In this document: positions 16,742 through 26,581 of the stretch, piece after piece
Position numbering within the stretch: position 1 is the first letter of the stretch
Layout of the letters: every line of letters starts with the position of its first letter
DNA from: Prochlorococcus sp. AG-402-K21
Lineage (GTDB): Bacteria > Cyanobacteriota > Cyanobacteriia > PCC-6307 > Cyanobiaceae
Assembly (NCBI GenBank): GCA_003216775.1
Contig: QCII01000004.1
Location: 1-64,000, forward strand
Length of the DNA: 64,000 bases
Reading direction: 5' to 3'
Program-made: the position numbers and the translations under genes
The notes under the pieces: model-generated
Database searches by the model: none
What the model was told of the DNA's origin: nothing
What the model saw: only the letters and a program-made list of their open reading frames with translations

Positions 16742-17971
16742 TTGAAATACATTACTGTGCTCGGTTCTACTGGTTCAATTGGGACTCAAACTCTCGAAAT
16801 AGCTAGTGAGCAGCCTGATAAGTTTAAAGCCGTAGCTCTTTCGGCAGGAAGAAATATTAATTTATTAACCGAACAAGTTAAAACACATAAACCAGAAGTA
16901 GTTGCGATTGAGGATGAAAATCTTATAGAAGATTTAAAAGATAATATTAATAACTTAGATTTGGATGATACTCCCTTGGTTTTGAGTGGGAAAGAGGGGA
17001 TTAACACAGTTGCAGCATGGGATAAGGCAGATACTGTGGTTACAGGGATAGTAGGCTGTGCAGGCTTAATTCCAACAATGTCAGCAATTAATGCGGGGAA
17101 AAATATTGCACTCGCTAACAAAGAAACTTTAATTGCGGCAGGGCCAATTGTTATTCCTGCATTAAAGAAAAATAATAGTAGGCTTTTACCTGCTGATTCA
17201 GAACACTCTGCTATCTTTCAATGTTTACAAGGATTACCCAATTATGAAAATGCAGATTTTTCAACCGGAGAGATGCCTAAGGGATTAAGAGCCATACATT
17301 TAACAGCTTCTGGTGGTGCTTTCAGAGATTGGGCCGTTGAGGATTTAAAGCATGTCACAGTGGAAGATGCGACTTCACATCCTAATTGGGATATGGGAAA
17401 GAAAATAACTGTAGATTCTGCAACTCTTATGAATAAAGGATTAGAAGTTATAGAAGCTCATTATTTATTTGGGACCTCTTACGAAAATATCGAAATAGTT
17501 ATCCACCCACAAAGTATTATTCATTCAATGATTGAGATGGAAGATTCTTCAGTATTAGCTCAATTAGGTTGGCCAGATATGAAACTACCGATTTTATATG
17601 CGATGAGTTGGCCTGAAAGATTTAAAACAAATTGGAAAAGATTAAACCTAAGTGAAATTGGAAAATTAACTTTTAAAGAGCCAGACGAGTTTAAATATCC
17701 ATGCATGGGACTTGCCTATGCCGCAGGAAAATCTTCTGGGACTATGCCTGCAGTTTTAAATGCTGCTAATGAAATGGCTGTTGAACAATTCCTTAAAGAA
17801 AAAATTTCTTTTCAAGAAATTCCAATATATATAAGTAAAACTTGTGAATCACATATGAAGAATTTGAATTTAAGTCCAGACTTGGAGGATATTCTTGAAG
17901 TAGACAACTGGGCTAGACTTTTTGTTAAGCAAGAAATTAAAAGAGGAAAAAAATACGTAAGTATTGGATAA
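16742..17971 (+). CDS. dxr: 1-deoxy-D-xylulose 5-phosphate reductoisomerase
   Basis: A 409-residue second enzyme of the MEP isoprenoid pathway, converting DXP to MEP with NADPH. The N-terminal G-S-T-G-S-I-G (residues 8-14) binds [13 protein letters not shown] and L-T-A-S-G-G-A-F hold metal and substrate residues; H-P-N-W[17 protein letters not shown] is fully conserved. The start is TTG at 16742, fixed by the family's N-terminal K[10 protein letters not shown]. The pathway feeds chlorophyll and carotenoid synthesis. It is the last core gene before the accessory island. Confidence 0.97.
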   Translation: MKYITVLGSTGSIGTQTLEIASEQPDKFKAVALSAGRNINLLTEQVKTHKPEVVAIEDENLIEDLKDNINNLDLDDTPLVLSGKEGINTVAAWDKADTVVTGIVGCAGLIPTMSAINAGKNIALANKETLIAAGPIVIPALKKNNSRLLPADSEHSAIFQCLQGLPNYENADFSTGEMPKGLRAIHLTASGGAFRDWAVEDLKHVTVEDATSHPNWDMGKKITVDSATLMNKGLEVIEAHYLFGTSYENIEIVIHPQSIIHSMIEMEDSSVLAQLGWPDMKLPILYAMSWPERFKTNWKRLNLSEIGKLTFKEPDEFKYPCMGLAYAAGKSSGTMPAVLNAANEMAVEQFLKEKISFQEIPIYISKTCESHMKNLNLSPDLEDILEVDNWARLFVKQEIKRGKKYVSIG

Positions 17972-18180
17972 AAGTTAAGATTAAAAAGCATCTGAGATAC
18001 TAAACCCACTTTAACCTTTTGAGCAATTCCCAAGAACTCATTTATTGTTATAAATTTCAAGCAAGAGACAATATAAAATTAATCTATTTAATTAAATTTT
18101 ATGCTGTCAAAAATTAACGCTTTTTTCTAATTTGTATTGCACTTCAATAGTCTTCAATTAAATTTTTTTTGTTCTAAACT

Positions 18181-18789
18181 TTAAAAATTATAATTATTGT
18201 TCCAATATTCTTCCCCTTCATAGTTACTGTAGATTACTTGTGAAATACCATTTGTAATTCCGAAGAAAATAAACTGATCTTCAAAACCTCTATCTTCAAT
18301 CTCTCCCTCATATTCTTCTATCTCATTTCCTAGATAATTAAAACCAACAATAATATTTGAGTTTTGTTCACCATAAAGTTCATGTTTAATGTTTGATGGT
18401 AGTTTTACTGGAACAGAGATTTCTAAAAATTCATTTTTATCAAATGTTTCATCAATTGACATATCAAATTCTAATGAACATTTTGACAGTCTCATAATGA
18501 CCGCATAAGTTCCATCTTTGAAAGTTTTCCCATCTATTATGCTAGGCCCAATTTGATCAATATCTTCGCTAAAAGAAATTTTTCCCTCATTACCAAAATC
18601 ACCCTCTCCCCCATTATTGAAAACGCCCTCTGCTTCGTTATCCATGCCATCGTATCTCAGTTCTTCAAGCTCTTCGTCAAGAGCATTATTTTTTAATGAA
18701 TCTTTAAGCAGAATAATTTGATCATCGTCTAATTCGCAGAAACCAATTCTTCCCGCTGGTTCTGATTTCATGTAAATTGATTTTTCCAT
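18181..18789 (-). CDS. Acidic hypothetical island protein, 202 aa
   Basis: A strongly acidic protein with no signal peptide or membrane helix. It begins with a strand and a G-R-I-G-F-C-E-L-D-D-D-Q-I segment, has a Gly/Asp/Glu/Asn-rich low-complexity part (about 45-72) and then beta-rich sequence including T-Y-A-V-I-M-R-L-S-K-C-S-L-E-F. The opening pattern (strand, Gly, x3, C/G, x, hydrophobic, two or three acidic residues) recurs in the 265- and 417-residue proteins of the same island. Not recognised by name. Confidence 0.65.
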   Translation of the reverse strand: MEKSIYMKSEPAGRIGFCELDDDQIILLKDSLKNNALDEELEELRYDGMDNEAEGVFNNGGEGDFGNEGKISFSEDIDQIGPSIIDGKTFKDGTYAVIMRLSKCSLEFDMSIDETFDKNEFLEISVPVKLPSNIKHELYGEQNSNIIVGFNYLGNEIEEYEGEIEDRGFEDQFIFFGITNGISQVIYSNYEGEEYWNNNYNF

Positions 18790-19050
18790 TTTAAATTTAT
18801 TTGGATGGAACTAGATGAACACTACTCCATATAATAAAATTGTTATCTAAAGATGCTTCCTCAGACATATCAGTTAAAAATAATATTAAATTATTAAATT
18901 TATAAAAAGTAAAGTAATATATGGATATAACTATTTATTCATTTAATACCCTTGAAAAATATTTTGGCTTTATGAAAAAATAGTACTATATTGTTTGGAC
19001 TTAGTTCTATCGCATGGGCAGGTCATTAATTGCAAGAATTTTTTTGAATC

Positions 19051-19227
19051 ATGAAAAGAATTATTGATGACGAAACAAAAACGATCTGGTATTACAGCGA
19101 ATCAGGATTTCCAACTTACATGGCAATAAAAGTTTATAGGGAACGAAATCCATCTTATGAGCATTGCATTGCTAGTAAAGAAACTTGGGAAAGATTATGT
19201 AATACTAACAAACCGATGAGATTATGA
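19051..19227 (+). CDS. Small hypothetical island protein, 58 aa
   Basis: A 58-residue frame from ATG 19051 with aromatic and basic residues (T-I-W-Y-Y-S-E-S-G-F-P-T-Y, R-E-R-N-P-S-Y-E-H-C) and no hydrophobic segment. It is unlike its acidic neighbours and lies alone on the plus strand between two minus-strand genes. A DNA- or protein-binding role is possible but not shown. Confidence 0.45.
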   Translation: MKRIIDDETKTIWYYSESGFPTYMAIKVYRERNPSYEHCIASKETWERLCNTNKPMRL

Positions 19228-19357
19228 TTAAAGGGATTTTACTCTCAAAATTGAATTTATAATTTAGTTAGTTTTGGTTTTTAACAAGAAAATTTATAAA
19301 TAAAAAATATCCTAGAAAAGATTAGTGAGCATCTATACAAGCTGGATCTATAAAGAT

Positions 19358-19371
19358 TTAGTCCACACTTT
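19358..19371 (+). repeat. Direct repeat TTAGTCCACACTTT, copy 1
   Basis: The 14-mer TTAGTCCACACTTT lies just beyond the stop end of the 198-residue acidic gene; an identical copy is at 20825-20838. A shorter related stretch (CACTTTAACC) is also near 18006, so this may be a small dispersed element of the island. Confidence 0.5.
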
Positions 19372-19398
19372 AACCATTAAAGTTTTGTATTTTTTTTA

Positions 19399-19995
19399 TT
19401 AAGTAATGTTTTTAAAAAAATTTTTTGCTACTTCTTTAACATTTTGAATATATTCATCTTCATTATCCTCATTAAGCTCTAAGGGTAATTGGGCAAAAGC
19501 TGCAGATCTTAAACTTTGAATTTCACCAGTTTTATCTAAAAATCTAAAAGTTACAAATTGATCAGCAGTGCCTCCATCTCCTTGAGACTCATATTCACAA
19601 CTTTCACCTGCTTGTTTAATATCAAATAAAAGCTTTCCATTATCATAAGTTTCAAACTCTACATCTAAAGGAGAATCATCATCGAAGTAATTAAAAAGGT
19701 AACTTGCATCTTCTAGTGTATGTTCATGAATAAGTTGAAAAGGTTCTTTATCTGTTGGGTCGGGAATCAAAGGAGTTTCTTTTTCTATTAAATTTTGTTC
19801 AAATATTTCCCCATCTTCTTTTTCTATATAAAGGTCAAGTACTAAATAAGGTTCTGTTTCAATTTCAGTTCTTTCCCATAAAAAATCTTTTAAAATTTCA
19901 AATAAATCTTCCTCACTACTAATAGAATTTCTTTCGTAATTTGAATAATCGAATTCAAAAATACATTCTGGTGTAAGTGTACCTTCCTTGTTCAT
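19399..19995 (-). CDS. Acidic hypothetical island protein, 198 aa
   Basis: A soluble, very acidic protein. It combines beta-rich stretches (Y-L-V-L-D-L-Y-I-E-K-E, D-Q-F-V-T-F-R-F-L-D-K) with one central acidic helix (Y-L-F-N-Y-F-D-D-D-S-P-L) and a C-terminal helix. A G-E-S-C-E-Y-E-S-Q-G-D-G-G loop sits at about 133-145. It is divergently paired with the 221-residue gene (78 bases apart), and the two share one promoter region. No known domain. Confidence 0.6.
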   Translation of the reverse strand: MNKEGTLTPECIFEFDYSNYERNSISSEEDLFEILKDFLWERTEIETEPYLVLDLYIEKEDGEIFEQNLIEKETPLIPDPTDKEPFQLIHEHTLEDASYLFNYFDDDSPLDVEFETYDNGKLLFDIKQAGESCEYESQGDGGTADQFVTFRFLDKTGEIQSLRSAAFAQLPLELNEDNEDEYIQNVKEVAKNFFKNIT

Positions 19996-20073
19996 TTTTT
20001 TTAATGCTTTTAAAGATATTACTTTACTTTAAATAAATTCAATTATTATGTATCAAAATTATATTTTATCTAG

Positions 20074-20739
20074 ATGTCTAAAGACACTTTTATAAAGAAT
20101 TGGAATAAATTCTTCAATGATGGTTCTAATAATGAGAATTTAACAATTTCTATAGGGTGGGGTGGTGAACTATTTCAGCATGATCAGAACTATTTTTCTA
20201 AGAAAGAACTTGAGGAGTTTTTTTCTGATGATAGTTTTGGTCCTGATGAATTAATTGAAGCGGCTGAATGTTGTAATGATTTTTATGGAATGCTTTTTAA
20301 TGGAGAATTAACATTAAATGTTAATGGTAAAGAGATGAATATAAATGAGAAGGATCTTTTGACTGCGGAATTATTAGAAATAAGGAACTCAATAATTGAT
20401 CAGTCGGACTCTTATGCAGAAGTTGCTAAGACATTTTCTGGGAGCGAAGATTGGAAACATGAATTTGAGATTGAAGAAGAAAAGTTTGATATCAGAAAAT
20501 TAAAAATATGCCTAGCAAAATATAACGTATTAGGGTATGAATTTAAGGGCGTCGTGAATGTTGAATATGACGGAAATGAAAGTGAGACCGAGATTTCAGA
20601 TTCTGGATTAGAAAACAATAGTACAGGAGTTGTATTTTATGAAAAGACGGAAGAAGGTTTCAAAAAATCAAATGAAATTTATGATGATGATTTTTATGAT
20701 TTAGATACTCTCCAAACAGGCGTAAATGAATGGATATAA
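20074..20739 (+). CDS. Acidic hypothetical island protein, 221 aa
   Basis: An acidic soluble protein. It opens with an I-S-I-G-W-G-G-E-L strand-turn, followed by an acidic helix (S-K-K-E-L-E-E-F-F). Further on, F-D-I-R-K-L-K-I-C-L-A-K-Y-N-V-L-G resembles F-D-I-S-K-L-L-I-S-V-E-K-F-T-L-G near the end of the 417-residue protein at 30528-31781, which indicates that the two share a C-terminal domain. The only acidic gene besides that one on the plus strand. Function unknown. Confidence 0.65.
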   Translation: MSKDTFIKNWNKFFNDGSNNENLTISIGWGGELFQHDQNYFSKKELEEFFSDDSFGPDELIEAAECCNDFYGMLFNGELTLNVNGKEMNINEKDLLTAELLEIRNSIIDQSDSYAEVAKTFSGSEDWKHEFEIEEEKFDIRKLKICLAKYNVLGYEFKGVVNVEYDGNESETEISDSGLENNSTGVVFYEKTEEGFKKSNEIYDDDFYDLDTLQTGVNEWI

Positions 20740-20824
20740 CTAATAATATATTTAACCTAGAAAGTAGACTGCCCAAAAAGTGCCCTGCAATTTATGGATA
20801 CAACATCCAAGATATTATTCCGAA

Positions 20825-20838
20825 TTAGTCCACACTTT
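20825..20838 (+). repeat. Direct repeat TTAGTCCACACTTT, copy 2
   Basis: Identical to 19358-19371. The two copies flank the divergent pair of acidic genes (198 and 221 residues). Confidence 0.5.
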
Positions 20839-20861
20839 CTTCTCTAAATGTACAGATTATT

Positions 20862-21623
20862 TTAGGATGGTGGGATATTGATATAAGCATCATATGTCTC
20901 TATTTCTGCGATAATCTTATTTCCTAGTAAGAGAGAAAAATTAATGGTTTGTATTTGATCTAAGAAGTCAAGGGTGCACTTATATAAACGCTCAAATTCT
21001 TCTTTCTGCACATGATCTCCATTAAGTTTTAAGGCGAGACTTTTTATGAAATATAAACCTTTTCCATTGCCTTCGATATCAAGTTTAGAAATTGAATAAT
21101 GATCTTTTTTTAGAAAATAATCAGCATAATTTTCAGTACCATCATCATAACTTATTGACAAATTATCTAAATATATCGCTTCCAAGTCGATATCATTTGA
21201 TTCCTCAAATTCACATGATACATCTTCATTTAATACTATTTCCAAAAAGCTGGATTTTGGAATCTCAATTTTAAGGCCATTTTCATCTATTAGTCTTATA
21301 TCTCCAAATGCCAGGTTATTTATGCGTTGAAAATAGGTTGATTCATCCAATTGATTTTGCATATAAAAATGTTTAGAAATACATTCCTTTAAACCTTCAT
21401 GATTCCATTCATAAGAATTTAATTCCTCTTCCTCTTCATTAAGAATTAATATTGCCCTATCTTCATCAGAACTATCGCAATCACCATCCATATATATAGC
21501 TATCTCCCCTTCTGAGTCTGAAAACAATTCCATGATTGGAAGTGATCTCTCGGGTCCTGTTTCTTCAAGCCTATAAAGGAGACTGTCGATTAACAATTCA
21601 TTTTCTAATATTGATTTATCCAT
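20862..21623 (-). CDS. Acidic protein at the end of the nuclease-ligase operon, 253 aa
   Basis: A soluble, acidic, mixed alpha/beta protein. It has an early E-G-E-I-A-I-Y-M-D-G-D-C-D-S-S-D-E-D segment, a strand rich in I and L around I-R-L-I-D-E-N-G-L-K-I-E-I-P, and a helical C-terminal third. The gene starts 20 bases after the nuclease-helicase stop, so it belongs to the same operon. It could be an accessory or regulatory subunit, or a DNA mimic; none of this is proven. Confidence 0.65.
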   Translation of the reverse strand: MDKSILENELLIDSLLYRLEETGPERSLPIMELFSDSEGEIAIYMDGDCDSSDEDRAILILNEEEEELNSYEWNHEGLKECISKHFYMQNQLDESTYFQRINNLAFGDIRLIDENGLKIEIPKSSFLEIVLNEDVSCEFEESNDIDLEAIYLDNLSISYDDGTENYADYFLKKDHYSISKLDIEGNGKGLYFIKSLALKLNGDHVQKEEFERLYKCTLDFLDQIQTINFSLLLGNKIIAEIETYDAYINIPPS

Positions 21624-21643
21624 ATAATTTATAATAATAAAAA

Positions 21644-24600
21644 TTATTTTTTTTCGCTTAACTTACAAAAAGTATTTAGCAATTCAGCGTCTTTTATTGT
21701 GTTAACCAATGTTGAGGAGAGATTATTAGAACCCACTATTATTGATAAACATTTTGCCCTACTAATAGCTACATTAAGTCTATTTGGTTGAAATAGAAAT
21801 TCTAGCCCTCTTGGTGCATCATCTCCCGAACTGGCAGTTAATGAAAATATTGATACAGGAGCTTCTTGTCCTTGGAATTTATCAACAGTACTAACTCTAG
21901 CTTTATCATCCAAATAATTTCTTAGAAGATTTACTTGAGCATTATAAGGTGCGATAACAAGAATTTCTTCTTTAGTAATTTTTCCCGATTTTAATTTACC
22001 ACTAGAAAAATATTCATAACTACTTAAATAAAGTTTATCTACAATTTCTTTTATTTTTAATGCCTCTTCTTTTGATGTTTGACTATTTCCAATATGACTA
22101 ATATTTTCAAAGTGGAATCCCTGATTAGGAAAATACATTCCACTTGATGACTTGATTTTCTCTCTCCAAATTATTTTGTTAACACAATTTTTATGATAAC
22201 TTTTTAGTTTGCTTTCATAAAAAATATCGGAAACAATTGAGGCTATTGATGGCTCCATCCTCCAACTTTTTGATAAAAAAATACCAAGATTATTTGGGAC
22301 TACTTTTTTATTATTAATCCAATACTCAAGGACCGATAATCCTCCCCCAAATTTATGATTAGCTTTTGTTGGTTGAGAAAGTTGTTGTTGATCTCCGACT
22401 AAAATGATTGATTTGGCGCACCTAGAAATAACAGCGGTATTTGCAAGAGACATTTGTCCTGCCTCTTCAATCACTAATACATCATACTTATTAATGGATT
22501 CTTCAATGGAATGTGCCCAAGTTGTACCACCAACAACAAGCATTTCTGAAGTTATTTTTTTGGACTGAATTGTATTTATAGAATTTTCTGAAAGTTTTTC
22601 TGTTCTTAAACTGGATCTAGTATTATCGCTTTTTACAATGCAAATATCTGATGATTTTTTATCAGAAATTTCTTTTATTTTGATTAATAAGTTATCTATG
22701 GCTGGATGACTATTAGCACAAATAGCAATTCTTTTACTTTTTAATGCCAAGCCTTCAATTACTTCAGCAATCAATGTTGTTTTTCCTGTACCAGGTGGTC
22801 CCTGAATAGCTAAGATTGCTGAATTTTGTTTACTCATATACTCAGTAATATGATCTGCAAATCCTAAATCTATGTTTTTGAGATTATTATTTAATTCAAC
22901 TAATTCATCTTTACCTTCACGTTCTAATAAGTTTTTAAGTGATTTTGGTAGTGATTGTTTTTTTTCTATCCAAGATTCAGCTTGAGGCAGCAATCTATTA
23001 ATTAATGATCTACTAAGATCACTTCCTTTCTTGAATAAAGAGCAATTTTTTATTAAACCTGGGAAATTATTTATTTCAAAATCTTTTATATTTGGGTTTT
23101 CTTTCTTCCAATTTTCACATTTTTTCTCTTGAAATTTAAAACTTATTATTCCTGAATCTTCCTCTAATTTTTGAACATTGAGACTTAATCCAGTTTGTTG
23201 AATTTCCATTTCTAAACCTCCATCTAAGAAATCAGATTGTAATTTCGAATTAGAGAATGGTTCAAATTTGAAATTATAAAGATCTATGCCTTTATCTTTA
23301 TCTCTTTTTATATCTTGAAAAATAGCTTCATGGATGCATTCTGGATCTTTTTCTAATTCAAAAATATCAGCCTTTTTCCTATCAAAATATCTCCACCATA
23401 AGGCTTTTGCTTCATTAGAGTGAAATCTTAATAATTGAGAAAGAACTATTTGCGATTTCCAAGAAATATCAAAGGAACCTTTATTCATTAATAATTGATT
23501 TGAGTCATTAAAGTCATTTTCTTCATCTAAATATCGTAATTCTTTAGGGATAAAAGAAAAAAATTCATCACTTATTTTATTTATTGCTTCATAAAGATTT
23601 GGTTCTTTATTTTTTGATTCGTTAGATAAACCTTTTTCGAAATTTTCTTCGGCGAATAAATTTATATCTTTATATATTTTCGTTAAATCAAGCAAGTATG
23701 TATGTAATTCTTCTGTCGACTCACAATCATCTTTATTATATAGTTCTATATTTTGCAAAAGAGGACTTTCTGAAACTTCTTTTTTCTCTCCCGATTCAAG
23801 AAAACGTTGATAAGCAACAACTGAATCTGCAGCATTTGTTATAACTGTTTTTCTCTCTTCTTTATAGAGCTTTTCGACTTTCTTTATAGAATAACTCTCT
23901 TCTCCAAGGAATATAGCATTTTTAACAATTGGAAGAAGGTCCACCATTAAATCTTCACGTAACCAATCATCTATTATTTTTACAGCAAAGGAGTTTGGAT
24001 GTTTTTGTTGAAGTTTTCTCATAGCGTCCTTTTCATAATTTGCATAGTGATAAATATGAAGTTTTGGGTACTTAATTCTTCTTGCTTCAATCCAATTAAC
24101 CCAATTCTCAAATGCTTCAGCTTCCTGAGCATGATTATGTGCCCACCATTTTTTAAATTCAATTTTTCCATTCTTTTCATAACAAGCACCAAAAAGATAC
24201 TCAAGCTTTATTCCTTTCACTGAATCATTAAATCCTTCCATATCAAACCAAACATCTCCATCATCTCTTAAAGGAATAATATTTTTAATCTTGCCTTCTT
24301 TCAAATAAGAATTTTTCCAAACGCGGGGTTCAATATTGGGTTTCCCATCTGATGATCTTGGCCTGACTTGAACCTTGGCTTGATTATATAAGTTTCTTAA
24401 CGTATCTTTTTTACTTCCAAATATTTTATTGTCTGGTTTTAAAGCAGCAAAATCATCTATGGTTTTTATATTTTTTTTAATTAATTTGACTCTTTGTGAT
24501 TGTGTCATGCCAGCTACCATTATCAAATCTCTATTTTTCTTAAGTTTTTCAGTCACATAATCTGTCCACTTACCGTGATTACCTGGGACAAATTTGATTT

Positions 24601-25201
24601 CCATATCTTCGTTGAAATTCTCAATAAATTTTTTATATTTTTTTTTTAAAAGAGAATACCAATTCCAATATTTCTTAGTCTCAAATCTTTTAAAGTTCAT
24701 CCCACCAAGATAAAGCTCAAATTGACTTGCCTTTTGCCCTTGATAGTCTCCAAGTAAGTCGCAATATGCGCATGATTGAATTATGAAAGTTGTCTTAGAA
24801 GTTGAAGAAAGCTTACATTCTATTGGAATATAGGACCAATTCCCTAAGTTAGAAGGCTCGTCAATTCTTTTTAAGACATCAGCAGAACCTTTAATTTCAT
24901 TATTTTTCAGGGATGCTTGGTAGATATAGGAAGCTCCATTAATCATTGCTATCTTTGTCTCTTTAATCCTCTCTTCTTCTGCGAAATTACCAATATTTAC
25001 AACTTCATTATTTTTATTTTGAAAACTTTCGATAAGACTTTCTTCATGTTTTTTTCCATCTTTAATAAGTTGTTTTGCTAATTCGGATTTTGGAGGAATT
25101 TTATCTTTAAATTTTTTTCGGATGGTTAATTCTTCAAGTTCAGCAGCAAGTTCTGAAATCGCAAAAATAGATATTTGAGTTGGAGTGATAATTCTTCTCA
25201 T
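21644..25201 (-). CDS. RecB/Cas4-like nuclease + DEDD exonuclease + Dna2/Upf1-type helicase fusion
   Basis: An 1185-residue three-part DNA or RNA processing enzyme resembling the TM0106 family. (1) Residues 1-180: PD-(D/E)xK nuclease with H52, D108, E128-C-K130 and Q142-x3-Y146, all the RecB/Cas4 core motifs. (2) About 312-520: RNase H-like DEDD exonuclease with W-F-D-M-E-G, H-Y-A-N-Y-E-K-D and Y-N-K-D-D-C-E. (3) About 780-1180: SF1B helicase with Walker A Q-G-P-P-G-T-G-K-T-T, Walker B V-I-E-E-A-G-Q, G-D-Q-Q-Q-L, D-K-F-Q-G-Q-E and N-V-A-I-S-R-A-K. All catalytic residues look intact. Fifth gene of the operon, 12 bases after the ligase. Confidence 0.92.
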   Translation of the reverse strand: MRRIITPTQISIFAISELAAELEELTIRKKFKDKIPPKSELAKQLIKDGKKHEESLIESFQNKNNEVVNIGNFAEEERIKETKIAMINGASYIYQASLKNNEIKGSADVLKRIDEPSNLGNWSYIPIECKLSSTSKTTFIIQSCAYCDLLGDYQGQKASQFELYLGGMNFKRFETKKYWNWYSLLKKKYKKFIENFNEDMEIKFVPGNHGKWTDYVTEKLKKNRDLIMVAGMTQSQRVKLIKKNIKTIDDFAALKPDNKIFGSKKDTLRNLYNQAKVQVRPRSSDGKPNIEPRVWKNSYLKEGKIKNIIPLRDDGDVWFDMEGFNDSVKGIKLEYLFGACYEKNGKIEFKKWWAHNHAQEAEAFENWVNWIEARRIKYPKLHIYHYANYEKDAMRKLQQKHPNSFAVKIIDDWLREDLMVDLLPIVKNAIFLGEESYSIKKVEKLYKEERKTVITNAADSVVAYQRFLESGEKKEVSESPLLQNIELYNKDDCESTEELHTYLLDLTKIYKDINLFAEENFEKGLSNESKNKEPNLYEAINKISDEFFSFIPKELRYLDEENDFNDSNQLLMNKGSFDISWKSQIVLSQLLRFHSNEAKALWWRYFDRKKADIFELEKDPECIHEAIFQDIKRDKDKGIDLYNFKFEPFSNSKLQSDFLDGGLEMEIQQTGLSLNVQKLEEDSGIISFKFQEKKCENWKKENPNIKDFEINNFPGLIKNCSLFKKGSDLSRSLINRLLPQAESWIEKKQSLPKSLKNLLEREGKDELVELNNNLKNIDLGFADHITEYMSKQNSAILAIQGPPGTGKTTLIAEVIEGLALKSKRIAICANSHPAIDNLLIKIKEISDKKSSDICIVKSDNTRSSLRTEKLSENSINTIQSKKITSEMLVVGGTTWAHSIEESINKYDVLVIEEAGQMSLANTAVISRCAKSIILVGDQQQLSQPTKANHKFGGGLSVLEYWINNKKVVPNNLGIFLSKSWRMEPSIASIVSDIFYESKLKSYHKNCVNKIIWREKIKSSSGMYFPNQGFHFENISHIGNSQTSKEEALKIKEIVDKLYLSSYEYFSSGKLKSGKITKEEILVIAPYNAQVNLLRNYLDDKARVSTVDKFQGQEAPVSIFSLTASSGDDAPRGLEFLFQPNRLNVAISRAKCLSIIVGSNNLSSTLVNTIKDAELLNTFCKLSEKK

Positions 25202-25213
25202 ATATTTTTTAAA

Positions 25214-26581
25214 TTAATTTCTAATTATCCACCCTTTTTTGATATTAGATTCTATAAATTTATTTGCTATTTCTTGTGCCTCCTCTTTATTTCGAGCTGT
25301 TTTTAACTTTCTTTCCAAAGGAGACTTTCTCCCTGAACTAAAATCCGAGTAAAAAACAATCCATTCTGGCCAACCATTCCAAATCTCAGATTTAAAGGTT
25401 TTTAAGGTTATTATTTTCCTGATCGAAATACCATTTTTGCCATCTTTTATCCAAACTTTTCTATCAATTAATTTACTTTTTGGTAATTCAATTTGTTTTA
25501 TTTTTTCATTAATTATTTTTGAATCTAAAAAAGATTCTATTTGGGATATTCTTATATCTGTTTCATCGGAATCCTTATCCAATCTCTCACGAATTATGAC
25601 TGAGTGAATTAAGCTTACACTTTTTGTTAGCGCGAGAGGTTCCCAAATATTATTTTTGAATTCTAAAACCATTCTCCTGATATTGTTAGCATTACTATCT
25701 TCATTTTGAATTTCAGTACATTTAACTTCTAGGACTACTTTAGGTTTGACAAAACGGTAAAGGTTTCCATCACTGCTTGAATGCCTGAATTTACTTTCGC
25801 ATTCAATATTTTCTAACTTTTTAAATAGATCTTCTTTTAGTGAGGCAGATAAATTACCGCAAGCTCCTATTATTAGAATTGATTTGTCCTTCCTCTTTAA
25901 TCCAAGTAACACAGATCTGACTTTTTCTGTTTCATTTACCTTATTTGTAAATCCAACTACTAATGCATCAATAGAAATAGATGGCTTCACCTTATATGTT
26001 ATTTCACTTCCTGTACGAATAACGATCCCTTCAGCATTTTCTTTTTTAACAGATTTTTCATAAAAATCTTTTAAAGAATTTTTGTCATTAACTTCTTTTG
26101 TCTCTATAACTTTAATATTATTTTTTTGTTTCTTAAAAATTGATTGAATTTCTACTAATCTTTTTTCGTAATTTAAGGGAAGTATTTTGCCTTCAATCTT
26201 TATCAAATCGAAAATAGCAAAAGATAAATTATTAAAATCTTGTTCAGAAATAGCTTTAGCAACATCTCCTACTCTCTCTCTAGAATCCTTTTGAACATAT
26301 AGTTCACCTGCCAAAATTAAATTTTTTATACTACTTGGCAAGCAACCTTTTAGGGATTCAATTATTTTGCCTTCTTTTATAAATCTTCCACCCTTAGCAA
26401 ATAATATAGCACCATCTTGATCGATATAAGCTAACCATAATTCGCCATCAATTTTTTTACTAACAAAAATTTTTCCTGAAGGTATTAAACTTATTTCCTC
26501 AGGTTTTAATGGCCGATATTTTGCTGCGATAGTATGTTTATATTTTTTTGCAATTGATTCAAAATTAATTTCTTCTTTCAT
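25214..26581 (-). CDS. ATP-dependent DNA ligase
   Basis: A 455-residue enzyme of the ATP-dependent ligase family. Motif I K43-I-D-G (adenylated lysine), A-G-E-L (about 90), motif III F-A-I-F-D-L-I, motif IV E-G-I-V-I-R-T-G and motif V Y-K-V-K-P-x(6)-D-A-L-V-V-G-F are present, followed by an OB fold. The last 80 residues (W-P-E-W-I-V-F-Y ... A-x-x-I-A-N-K-F-I-E-S-N-I-K-K-G-W) vaguely recall a WGR-type domain. Start at ATG 26581, whose A is shared with the TGA of the gene before; a TTG one codon upstream is possible. Bacteria normally replicate with NAD+-dependent LigA, so this is an accessory ligase. Confidence 0.9.
   Translation of the reverse strand: MKEEINFESIAKKYKHTIAAKYRPLKPEEISLIPSGKIFVSKKIDGELWLAYIDQDGAILFAKGGRFIKEGKIIESLKGCLPSSIKNLILAGELYVQKDSRERVGDVAKAISEQDFNNLSFAIFDLIKIEGKILPLNYEKRLVEIQSIFKKQKNNIKVIETKEVNDKNSLKDFYEKSVKKENAEGIVIRTGSEITYKVKPSISIDALVVGFTNKVNETEKVRSVLLGLKRKDKSILIIGACGNLSASLKEDLFKKLENIECESKFRHSSSDGNLYRFVKPKVVLEVKCTEIQNEDSNANNIRRMVLEFKNNIWEPLALTKSVSLIHSVIIRERLDKDSDETDIRISQIESFLDSKIINEKIKQIELPKSKLIDRKVWIKDGKNGISIRKIITLKTFKSEIWNGWPEWIVFYSDFSSGRKSPLERKLKTARNKEEAQEIANKFIESNIKKGWIIRN

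Noticed and set aside
17812-18060. 82-codon minus-strand frame at the end of dxr
   Set aside because: Most of it is antisense to the conserved dxr coding sequence, and there is no start or family support.
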